From NCBI GenBank assembly GCA_028293465.1, contig JAQGOT010000624.1:1-10767 (forward strand): 10,767 nucleotides of DNA, given 5' to 3'. The translations under genes were made by a program, and so were the position numbers. The notes beneath the pieces were generated by a model that was not told where the DNA came from, did no database searches, and saw nothing but the letters and a program-made list of their open reading frames with translations. The stretch is from Pedosphaera sp. (lineage in GTDB: Bacteria > Verrucomicrobiota > Verrucomicrobiia > Limisphaerales > Pedosphaeraceae). Below, piece after piece: positions 1 through 5,588 of the stretch (the first letter of the stretch is position 1; each line of letters begins with the position of its first letter).

Positions 1-1
1 C

Positions 2-664
2 ACGCTTTCCGCGAAGGACCTAGCCCATTGCATCGACCAGACGCTGTTTGCGCCTGAAGCGACGCACCGGGACATCGAGCAACTCTGTGCCCAAGCCCGG
101 CAGCAATTCTTTTTCAGCGTTTGCGTCAACAGCTCGCGCGTGGAACTCGCTTATTCCCTGCTCGAGGAGAGCAATGTCCAGGTCACCGCGCTGGTGGGCT
201 TTCCGCTCGGCGCGGCGGACGTGGACGCCAAGCGCTACGAAGCGGAAATCGCGGTGGACCAGGGAGCCCACGAGATTGATTTTGTAATGAACCTCGGCCG
301 GCTCAAGGATGGAGACCACCGCTACGTTCTGCGCGAGTTGCGTGACATCGCCGAAGCGGTCGATGAACGCCCGGTCAAAGTCATTCTCGAGACGCATTTG
401 CTCACCGCTGAAGAAAAGGTTCTGGCCTGTCAGTTGGTTTTGGATTCCGGCGCGCAATTCGTTTGCACTTCGACCGATTTCCACGCCCCGGCCGTTTCCC
501 TTGAAGACGTAAAGCTGCTGCGAGCGACCGTCGGTGAAAAATTCGGCGTGAAAGCCGCCGGCCGCATTCGCGACAGCGCCACCGCCTTGGCGGTGGTCGA
601 AGCCGGCGCCACGCGCATTGGCACCTCGGCCGGTGCCTCCCTGATTGATGGCCTGGTGGGCTAG
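2..664 (+). CDS. deoC: Deoxyribose-phosphate aldolase (DeoC) family protein, 5'-truncated, active-site lysine replaced
   Basis: The reading frame is open from the window edge (first full codon at 2) to TAG at 662-664, giving 220 visible residues. The family is normally about 220-250 residues, so only a short N-terminus is missing. A GTG at 140 also lies in frame, but family similarity clearly continues upstream of it (IDQTLFAPEAT, then SVCVNSSRVELA), so it is not the start. DeoC proteins are cytoplasmic class I aldolases that cleave 2-deoxyribose-5-phosphate to glyceraldehyde-3-phosphate and acetaldehyde. Family motifs seen are GFPLGA, EIDFVMNLG (aspartate codon 278-280, equivalent to E. coli D102), VKVILETHLLT, GVKAAGRIR (lysine codon 551-553, equivalent to K201) and the phosphate-binding TRIGTSAGAS. 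The strand that normally reads F-V/I-K-T-S-T-G reads FVCTSTDF, so the Schiff-base lysine (K167 in E. coli) is cysteine (TGC, 464-466). Fold membership is secure; standard aldolase activity is doubtful. Confidence 0.9.
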   Translation, partial: TLSAKDLAHCIDQTLFAPEATHRDIEQLCAQARQQFFFSVCVNSSRVELAYSLLEESNVQVTALVGFPLGAADVDAKRYEAEIAVDQGAHEIDFVMNLGRLKDGDHRYVLRELRDIAEAVDERPVKVILETHLLTAEEKVLACQLVLDSGAQFVCTSTDFHAPAVSLEDVKLLRATVGEKFGVKAAGRIRDSATALAVVEAGATRIGTSAGASLIDGLVG

Positions 665-667
665 GCT

Positions 668-693
668 GACCGGGCATAAGCATCGCCCGGGTC
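668..693 (+). terminator. Possible stem-loop terminator after the deoC-like gene
   Basis: Four nucleotides after the deoC stop, GACC-GGGC (668-675) pairs with GCCC (685-688) and GGTC (690-693), with one bulged G and a 9-base loop. This is a strong eight-pair stem. There is no clear T-run after it (TTCGGTTCG follows), so it is not a canonical intrinsic terminator. It may instead be a 3'-end stabilising hairpin or work with a termination factor. It lies between deoC and the polyketide cassette and would separate the two transcripts. Confidence 0.45.
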
Positions 694-785
694 TTCGGTT
701 CGTCGGTTGGAGATGTTTTGGCAATGGGTAAATGCTCCCACGGCCTTTGACTGGCATTGAACCCGAAAACGAGCTACCATCCTCC

Positions 786-1844
786 ATGTTTATCACGGGA
801 TTAGGGACGGCAATACCTCCGCAGCAATACAAACAAAGCGAAGGTTGGGAAGCCGTGCAGGTGGCGCCCCAGTTTTCCCGTCTCGCTCCCCGCTCCCGCG
901 CCATCCTGCGAAAAGTTTTAAATGGCAATAACGGCATCGAAACCCGTCACTTGGCTCTGCACTCGTTGCATGAGGTCTTTGATCTCGACCCAAACATCCT
1001 CCACGCCCGCTTTGCCAATCACGCCCCGCCCCTCGCCACCCAGGCCGCGGAACGGGCCTTGGCAAACGCCCGCACTTCAGCCATCGAAATCGATGCCATC
1101 CTCATCAGCACCTGCACCGGCTATCTGTGTCCCGGCCTGACCAGCTATGTGAGCGAGCGACTCGGCTTGCGTCCCGATGTTCTGACCCTTGATCTGGTGG
1201 GGCAGGGGTGCGGAGCGGCGTTGCCCAATTTACGCACGGGCGAAGCCTTGCTCGCTTCCGGCCGATGCCGCCGCGTGCTGTCGGTATGTGTGGAAATTTG
1301 CAGCGCGGCTTTTTATCTCGATGATGATCCCGGGGTATTGATCAGCGCCTGCCTTTTCGGTGATGGCGCGGGCGCGGCGGTGCTGTCCAACGAGCCCAAC
1401 CCCGCCGCGCGCACCGTGGCCTGGAAACGGGCCGGCTCCACTCTCTCTGCCGGTGAGCGCGACCTTCTGCGCTTCGAACTGAAAAATGGAATGCTGCGAA
1501 ATGTGCTCAGTCCCCAGGTGCCGTCGCTGGCCTCACGACATGCGGAAAAACTGTTGGGAACGATCCTCGCTGACGCTGGCGTATCGCGCGATCAAATCAC
1601 CACCTGGATCTGGCATGCCGGCGGGCGCGACGTCCTGCTGGCCTTGCAGGAGCGGCTCAGCTTGAGCGCCGGGGATATCCAATGGAGTGCGGGTGTGTTG
1701 CGGGATGTGGGAAACATCAGCAGCCCCTGCGTTTATTTTGTGCTGCAAGCGGCGCTGTCCGGGAATGCCCCGGGCGGTTTATGGTGGTTGTCCTCCTTCG
1801 GCGCGGGATTCAGTTGTCACGGCGCTTTGCTCCAAGTGGAATAA
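786..1844 (+). CDS. Type III polyketide synthase (chalcone/stilbene synthase-like)
   Basis: This is a 352-residue thiolase-fold ketosynthase. Type III synthases are cytoplasmic homodimers that extend an acyl-CoA starter with malonyl-CoA and cyclise the product to resorcinols, pyrones or naphthols. The Cys-His-Asn triad is visible: C142 in LVGQGCGAALPNL, H277 in WIWHAGG and N310 in VGNISSPCVYFVL. ACLFGDGAGAAVL (about 188-200) and the C-terminal SSFGAGFSCHGALL loop also fit the family, as does the length. I chose ATG 786 because MFITGLGTAIP is the usual beginning of such proteins. ATG 732 would add 18 residues (MLPRPLTGIEPENELPSS) with no family character; neither start has a good Shine-Dalgarno. 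The methyltransferase gene follows after 59 bases and a flavoprotein after that, marking a biosynthetic cassette. The starter unit and product cannot be read from sequence alone. FabH is the alternative, but the gatekeeper and loop patterns and the context favour type III PKS. Confidence 0.9.
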   Translation: MFITGLGTAIPPQQYKQSEGWEAVQVAPQFSRLAPRSRAILRKVLNGNNGIETRHLALHSLHEVFDLDPNILHARFANHAPPLATQAAERALANARTSAIEIDAILISTCTGYLCPGLTSYVSERLGLRPDVLTLDLVGQGCGAALPNLRTGEALLASGRCRRVLSVCVEICSAAFYLDDDPGVLISACLFGDGAGAAVLSNEPNPAARTVAWKRAGSTLSAGERDLLRFELKNGMLRNVLSPQVPSLASRHAEKLLGTILADAGVSRDQITTWIWHAGGRDVLLALQERLSLSAGDIQWSAGVLRDVGNISSPCVYFVLQAALSGNAPGGLWWLSSFGAGFSCHGALLQVE

Positions 1845-1903
1845 AGCATCGGGACTGATAGCCGCAACCTGCGGACTGCGGCCATGAATTTTCCACCACC
1901 TCA

Positions 1904-2605
1904 ATGAACCGCTTGGTTGAACCAGAATGGTTGGATGAACTGCCGCCCCACCATCCGGACGCCGTGCGTTCCCGTCAGGACCTGCGTCGGCTCAACTCGC
2001 TCATGGGCAATCTGAGCATCCTCTCCGGCCTGCTGCAATCGTCCGCGGAGGTGTGGCCGAGCGGGCAGATTGTCGAATTGGGGGCGGGAGACGGCACCTT
2101 CATGCTGCGGCTTGCCCGCCGGCTTTCCCACCACTTGAAGCAAGCGCACGTCGTGCTGGTGGATGCGCAGGATGCCGTCACTCACGAAACGCGCGCCGGT
2201 TTCGCGGCCATTGGATGGACGGTGGAAATTGTTACGGCGGACGTCTTTGATTGGTTGCGTCAGCCGATGTCTCAGCCGGCGGATGCCATGATCGCAAATC
2301 TTTTCCTGCACCATTTTTCCGGACCTCAACTTTCCGAGTTGATGAAACTCGCGACCGAACGAACCCGCCTGTTCGCCGCCTGCGAACCTTGGCGTTCGCC
2401 GGTGGCGCTGGCGTTCAGTCAGATGCTGGGCTTCATCGGCTGCAATGCGGTGACGCGTCACGATGCTGTGGTCAGTGTCCGGGCTGGTTTCGCGGGACGG
2501 GAGCTGTCCAGCCTCTGGCCGGCGCGGTCACAATGGCGGTTGCAGGAACGCAGCGCACGGATGTTCACCCATGCCTTCGTGGCTGAACGCATTACGCCTC
2601 CCTGA
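1904..2605 (+). CDS. Class I SAM-dependent methyltransferase of the polyketide cassette
   Basis: This 233-residue protein has a Rossmann methyltransferase fold. Motif I is VELGAGDGT (57-65), which binds S-adenosylmethionine. VVLVDAQ (about 83-89) supplies the acidic residue after strand 2, TADVFDW (111-117) is the adenine-side motif, and ANLFLHHF (131-138) is the motif IV region. The N-terminal EPEWLDELP...RSRQDLRRLNSLMGN segment is one I associate with UbiE-like methyltransferases found beside bacterial type III polyketide synthases. The start is ATG 1904. It lies 59 bases after the synthase gene and its stop is 2 bases before the flavoprotein start, so methyltransferase and flavoprotein are probably translationally coupled. 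The likely job is C- or O-methylation of the synthase product. The substrate is inferred from context only. Confidence 0.86.
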   Translation: MNRLVEPEWLDELPPHHPDAVRSRQDLRRLNSLMGNLSILSGLLQSSAEVWPSGQIVELGAGDGTFMLRLARRLSHHLKQAHVVLVDAQDAVTHETRAGFAAIGWTVEIVTADVFDWLRQPMSQPADAMIANLFLHHFSGPQLSELMKLATERTRLFAACEPWRSPVALAFSQMLGFIGCNAVTRHDAVVSVRAGFAGRELSSLWPARSQWRLQERSARMFTHAFVAERITPP

Positions 2606-2607
2606 GC

Positions 2608-3651
2608 ATGTCTGCGAAAAGACCCATTACCATTATCGGCGGTGGCCTGGCGGGTCTCACGCTTGGGATCGGTCTGCGACAACGGTCCATCCCGGTGACA
2701 GTTTGGGAGGCGGGGCATTACCCGCGGCACCGCGTCTGCGGCGAATTTATCAGCGGGCGCGGACAGGAAACGCTGGCCCGCCTCGGCTTGCGCGAGCGAC
2801 TCGTTGCGGCCGGCGCCATTCCGGCCCGGACGACGGCCTTTTTTTCGCCGCGCGCGAGCTCACCGGTTCGCGAACTGCCAGAGCCGGCGTTATCGATTTC
2901 CCGACATGCGCTCGACGCCCTGCTGGCGGAAGAATTCCGCCGTTTGGGCGGCGACCTGCGGGAAGCCGAGCGTTGGCGCGGCGAGGAATATTCTGAAGGC
3001 ATGGTGCGCGCCACCGGCCGCCGGCTCCAACCCGTGGTGGACGGTTGGCGCTGGTTTGGCTTGAAAGTGCATGCCCGCAATGTCCCGCTCGCCGCGGATT
3101 TGGAAATGCACTTGTCAGCCTCCGGTTACGTGGGCATCAGTCGGTTGCAGAATGGGGAAGTGAACATCTGCGGCTTGTTCCGTCGGTTCACATCTGCGGC
3201 AGATGCACCGCTCCCCTGGCTGGAGACCCTGCGCGGCGCGCCGGGATCGCTGCGCTACGAGCGGCTGGCGAACGCGGTGTTCGACGAGAACTCGTTCTGT
3301 TCGGTGGCCGGCTTATCGTTGGCACCACAACGCGCCAGCGTCTCCAAGGAATGTTGCGTGGGCGACACCCTTACCATGATCCCGCCCGTGACCGGCAACG
3401 GGATGTCCATGGCCTTCGAGTCCGCCGAGTTGGCCGCTGCGCCCTTGGCCGCCTACAGTTCAGGCGAAATGACTTGGACTGAAGCGCAGCAACTCATCGC
3501 GCGACAATGCGACGAGCGGTTCATGCGCCGGCTCGCGTGGGCCCGCATGTTGCAACGCTTGATGTTCATGTCACGTTTGCAAAACACGCTCGTGCCCTTG
3601 GTGCCGCGCTGGCAATGGCTTTGGCGGCTGCTATTGGCGCGGACACGGTAG
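2608..3651 (+). CDS. FAD-dependent oxidoreductase, geranylgeranyl reductase/UbiH-like, of the polyketide cassette
   Basis: This 347-residue flavoprotein begins at ATG 2608, two bases after the methyltransferase stop. The N-terminal dinucleotide-binding motif is IIGGGLAGLTLG (9-20), with E34 at the ribose-binding position in TVWEAG. RVCGEFISG (42-50) matches the CGE segment typical of the geranylgeranyl reductase-like branch. VRATGRR (133-139), GYVGISRLQNGEVNICGLF (173-191) and VGDTLTMIPPVTGNGMSMA (251-269) complete the FAD-binding pattern. The last of these is the usual GD-x(4)-P-x(2)-G-x-G site, here with threonine instead of alanine after GD. The C-terminus is basic and aromatic (PRWQWLWRLLLARTR), and could be a membrane-contacting helix. 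It probably hydroxylates or reduces the polyketide made by the two upstream genes. By analogy with the SrsC flavoprotein, ring hydroxylation towards a quinone is possible; alkyl-chain or isoprenoid reduction is the alternative. Confidence 0.85.
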   Translation: MSAKRPITIIGGGLAGLTLGIGLRQRSIPVTVWEAGHYPRHRVCGEFISGRGQETLARLGLRERLVAAGAIPARTTAFFSPRASSPVRELPEPALSISRHALDALLAEEFRRLGGDLREAERWRGEEYSEGMVRATGRRLQPVVDGWRWFGLKVHARNVPLAADLEMHLSASGYVGISRLQNGEVNICGLFRRFTSAADAPLPWLETLRGAPGSLRYERLANAVFDENSFCSVAGLSLAPQRASVSKECCVGDTLTMIPPVTGNGMSMAFESAELAAAPLAAYSSGEMTWTEAQQLIARQCDERFMRRLAWARMLQRLMFMSRLQNTLVPLVPRWQWLWRLLLARTR

Positions 3652-3722
3652 CCGTGGAGGATGAGAGCCGCTGCTGCGGGTTGTGCTTTCTTTGCGGGCC
3701 GGACGTTCGCTAAGATAGGTTT

Positions 3723-4367
3723 GTGAAACCGCTTTCAGACTGCCGGCTTTATACGTTTGTTGACACCGCTTTCTTGCATGGCCGCAAGCCGGAGTGGGTC
3801 GCCCAACAGCTTTGCGACGGCGGCTCGGACCTGCTCCAACTCCGCGCCAAGAATTCCTCCCCGGAAGAAGTGCGCCACCTGGCCGAAGCCATCCTGCCGG
3901 TCACGCGACGCGCGGGCATCGGTCTGGTCATCAACGATTTTCTCCCGGTTGCGGCTGACGTCGGCGCGGAGTTCTGCCATCTTGGCCAGGAGGATTTTTT
4001 CGACACGGGTCATACTCACATCTCTCAACTCTCAACCAACAACCCTCAACTCCTCATCGGCCTCAGCACCCACGCCCCTGCGGAGGCGGAACGTGCCTTG
4101 GCCGCCGGCCCCGCCTACATTGCCATCGGTCCCGTCTATGCCACCGGCACCAAGCCCACCGCCCGGCCGGTTACGCTGGATTACGTCCGCTGGGCCGCGA
4201 CGAACGTCAAGATCCCCTGGTTCGCCATTGGCGGCATCAATCTGGCCAACCTTGATGATGTCCTCGCTGCTGGCGCCCGGCGGATCTGTGTGGTCTCGGC
4301 GATTTTAAATGCGCCCGACATCGCGTCGGCTTGCCGGGCCTTCAGAGAGAAACTCTTGAGAGTGTGA
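3723..4367 (+). CDS. thiE: Thiamine-phosphate synthase ThiE
   Basis: The gene encodes 214 residues, the usual ThiE length, in a TIM-barrel pattern. ThiE joins 4-amino-5-hydroxymethyl-2-methylpyrimidine diphosphate to thiazole phosphate, giving thiamine monophosphate, in the cytoplasm. Visible motifs are LLQLRAKN (37-44), LVINDFLPVA (68-77), HLGQEDF (86-92), LIGLSTHAPAEAERA (111-125), IAIGPVYATGTKP (133-145), PWFAIGGIN (165-173) and VVSAI (190-194). The chosen start is GTG 3723: it is preceded at a suitable distance by an AGG (AAGATAGGT) and no in-frame ATG exists before the first motif. The gene stands alone, 71 bases after the flavoprotein stop, and no TPP riboswitch is visible upstream. Residues about 98-110 (between GQED and LIGLSTH) are encoded by a heptamer repeat. 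This loop is variable in the family, so function is probably intact. Confidence 0.93.
   Translation: MKPLSDCRLYTFVDTAFLHGRKPEWVAQQLCDGGSDLLQLRAKNSSPEEVRHLAEAILPVTRRAGIGLVINDFLPVAADVGAEFCHLGQEDFFDTGHTHISQLSTNNPQLLIGLSTHAPAEAERALAAGPAYIAIGPVYATGTKPTARPVTLDYVRWAATNVKIPWFAIGGINLANLDDVLAAGARRICVVSAILNAPDIASACRAFREKLLRV
4023..4050 (+). repeat. In-frame heptamer repeat within thiE
   Basis: Four consecutive 7-base units lie here: TCTCAAC, TCTCAAC, CAACAAC, CCTCAAC. The first two are identical and the others are degenerate. The stretch contains only one G-free composition class and is AT-richer than the surrounding gene. It encodes polar residues (S-Q-L-S-T-N-N-P-Q-L) in the loop between the HLGQED and GLSTH elements. 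Because 7 is not a multiple of 3, gain or loss of a single unit would shift the frame. Confidence 0.75.
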
Positions 4368-4414
4368 GTTCCGCCATTCGCCTGCGCTTGGTGGATCTCC
4401 GCCCGGCGAGATGA

Positions 4415-4426
4415 AAGGAGCTCCTT
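4415..4426. repeat. 12-base perfect palindrome AAGGAGCTCCTT
   Basis: AAGGAGCTCCTT reads the same on both strands and begins 48 bases after the thiE stop. A 5-pair hairpin ATCTC/GAGAT (4395-4399 and 4408-4412) sits immediately upstream. It could be a protein-binding site or part of a 3' structure. No poly-T tract follows, so an intrinsic terminator is not supported. Confidence 0.4.
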
Positions 4427-4626
4427 CACAAGCGGCCATCTTGCTCGCAGCCAGCCGCCCTAACCAAGGCACTCCGGAATTACTGTAGTCGCAGTATGCT
4501 GTGGCTTTGCATTTGTCACTCCACCTCGCCTGCATGGCGAAATGTCCACATGGATTCTCCCGCGATAATACCTGAGTCCAAACCAACCCTTGGCGCGAAG
4601 CAAGCTTTCAAGCCGGAGCTTCTCAA

Positions 4627-4665
4627 GACACCCTTGTTCAGCAGGGTGTCCTTGTGGATACCCTG
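4627..4665 (+). ncRNA. Candidate structured RNA: two mutually exclusive hairpins
   Basis: GACACCC (4627-4633) pairs perfectly with GGGTGTC (4644-4650) around a 10-base loop. CAGGGT (4642-4647) pairs perfectly with ACCCTG (4660-4665) around a 12-base loop. The two stems share GGGT at 4644-4647, so only one can form at a time, as in an attenuator. A third hairpin follows at 4682-4699. No known RNA family is recognised. The feature is only a candidate because short inverted repeats of this size occur by chance. Confidence 0.28.
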
Positions 4666-4681
4666 CTTTAAGGTGGGAAGG

Positions 4682-4699
4682 GCCTCGAGAATGCGAGGC
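4682..4699 (+). repeat. Short inverted repeat GCCTCG/CGAGGC
   Basis: GCCTCG (4682-4687) and CGAGGC (4694-4699) form a perfect 6-pair stem with a 6-base loop, and flanking G4681/T4700 could add a wobble pair. It is followed by ATTTGATCC, with no T-run. It may be part of the same structured stretch as the competing hairpins 17 bases upstream. Confidence 0.35.
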
Positions 4700-4810
4700 T
4701 ATTTGATCCAAGTGTGACATTTCCAGTAGCGACTTGCCTAACCAAACTGAACTTGTAACGGAAAATCTACTCTACCGGTGTATTGGACCTGTTCGGCAGC
4801 TGCCCGGCCA

Positions 4811-4839
4811 TTGACAATCCTGCGTTTGCATCGCAGAGT
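4811..4839 (+). promoter_or_regulatory. Possible sigma-70-type promoter for the small exported protein
   Basis: A perfect -35 hexamer TTGACA lies at 4811-4816. After a 17-base spacer, CAGAGT (4834-4839) matches the -10 consensus at only three of six positions. The implied transcript would start near 4846, about 20 bases before the ATG at 4866. The -35 match and spacing are good; the -10 is weak. Confidence 0.3.
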
Positions 4840-4865
4840 TGGAGCAAATCGAACCTCCTGGAACA

Positions 4866-5483
4866 ATGAAACAATTTATCTCCTGCATCCTGGTTCTCTG
4901 CGTGACGGCGGGCAACCTCCTTGCTCAAGCTCAAATCGTCAAAGAGCGCGCCAAGCAACAACGGGACGCCAACAACCAACGTCAAGGGATTGAGTCGGCC
5001 CCGCCTTATGCGCCCCCACCGGTGGCACCTCAAGCCCCCGGCTCAACCCCGACTGCTCCACGCGCCCTTAACCCCGCCCAGCAACAAGCTGTCGATAAAT
5101 TGCAGGCGGATCTGACCGGCATCAAGGCTGGTTCACCGGTTACACCCGAGCAAAGGCTGACGCTTCAGAGCGACTTCCTGACGTTGGCCAAGGGCGTCGC
5201 CAAGCCTTCCAAAGAATCCCTCACGAAGCTGGCGAACGATCTTTCGACGGCGCTCGCGAACAAAAATGTCTCGTCTGTGGATCGCGCGGTCCTGGCCAAG
5301 ACCCTTAATGTGGTGGTAAACAGCGGTAACCTGCCGGTGACGCAGGCCCAAGCCTTTGTGACCACCGCCCAAAACTCCCTTAAGGCGAGCGGCGTGATCG
5401 AGCCCGAACTGGAGCCCGTGATCAAGAACCTTCAGGCCATCGTCGCCGAGTTGCAGAAGAGCAAGCCGAAGCTCTACCAGTAG
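4866..5483 (+). CDS. Small exported protein of unknown function
   Basis: This encodes 205 residues starting at ATG 4866. That start places a clean signal peptide at the N-terminus: MKQF, then the hydrophobic ISCILVLCVTAGNLL, then A-Q-A with probable cleavage after residue 22. A frame extension to 4839 would put nine polar residues before it and is less likely. After a basic, Gln/Arg/Asn-rich segment (about 23-42) comes a Pro/Ala-rich linker (45-70). Residues 71-205 look mostly helical, with amphipathic Leu/Ala-rich stretches and no cysteine. No catalytic motif or known domain is recognised. The protein probably acts in the periplasm or outside the cell. It is preceded by a 498-base gap and followed after 105 bases by an ABC ATPase, with no evidence of a shared function. 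Confidence 0.75.
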   Translation: MKQFISCILVLCVTAGNLLAQAQIVKERAKQQRDANNQRQGIESAPPYAPPPVAPQAPGSTPTAPRALNPAQQQAVDKLQADLTGIKAGSPVTPEQRLTLQSDFLTLAKGVAKPSKESLTKLANDLSTALANKNVSSVDRAVLAKTLNVVVNSGNLPVTQAQAFVTTAQNSLKASGVIEPELEPVIKNLQAIVAELQKSKPKLYQ

Positions 5484-5588
5484 GCCCTTCCGCCTGCCCA
5501 CCTCATCGTAACAAAAACTTTGCTTCCCCGGGTCGTGAAATCATGGCTTGCTGGTGGAGCTTTTATCCCGGTCAAGGCTCGGTAAACC

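Larger units (their letters stand above)
4368..4865. other. 498-base gap with small inverted repeats, no convincing gene
   Basis: No coding region is convincing here. A 73-codon frame at 4496-4717 (+) and an 86-codon frame at 4460-4720 (-) overlap each other and show no recognisable domain. Small structures do stand out: a 12-base palindrome at 4415-4426, a weak hairpin TACTG/CAGTA at 4481-4496, two competing hairpins at 4627-4665, and a GCCTCG/CGAGGC hairpin at 4682-4699. The 9-base sequence CCTAACCAA occurs at about 4459 and again at about 4738. The gap may hold a thiE 3' end, a small RNA or remnants of an older element. None of these is shown. Confidence 0.5.

Noticed and set aside
747..780. 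Promoter TTGACT with TACCAT before the polyketide synthase
   Set aside because: The spacing is 22 bases and the -10-like hexamer abuts the start codon, so it does not fit a sigma-70 promoter.
732..785. Upstream ATG start for the type III polyketide synthase
   Set aside because: It adds 18 residues without family character, whereas the ATG at 786 starts directly with the MFITGLGTAIP strand typical of the family; neither has a clear ribosome binding site.
20..937. Minus-strand frame of 305 codons across the deoC-like gene
   Set aside because: It lies opposite a well-supported DeoC frame, crosses into the next gene and shows no domain; GC-rich codon bias opens this frame.
1901..2461. Minus-strand frame of 186 codons opposite the methyltransferase
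   Set aside because: It is fully antisense to a frame with intact SAM motifs and carries no recognisable domain.
3652..3722. TPP riboswitch upstream of thiE
   Set aside because: The 71-base gap lacks the CUGAGA and ACCUGAUC-type conserved segments and is too short for the aptamer plus an expression platform.
4496..4717. Small 73-codon plus-strand frame in the gap after thiE
   Set aside because: It has no ribosome binding site or known domain, overlaps an equally open opposite-strand frame, and its DNA is dominated by inverted repeats. It could still be checked for conservation.
4640..4720. tRNA-like fold in the gap
   Set aside because: No TPsiC-arm GGTTCGAATCC-type sequence, no D-arm consensus and no 7-pair acceptor stem could be found.
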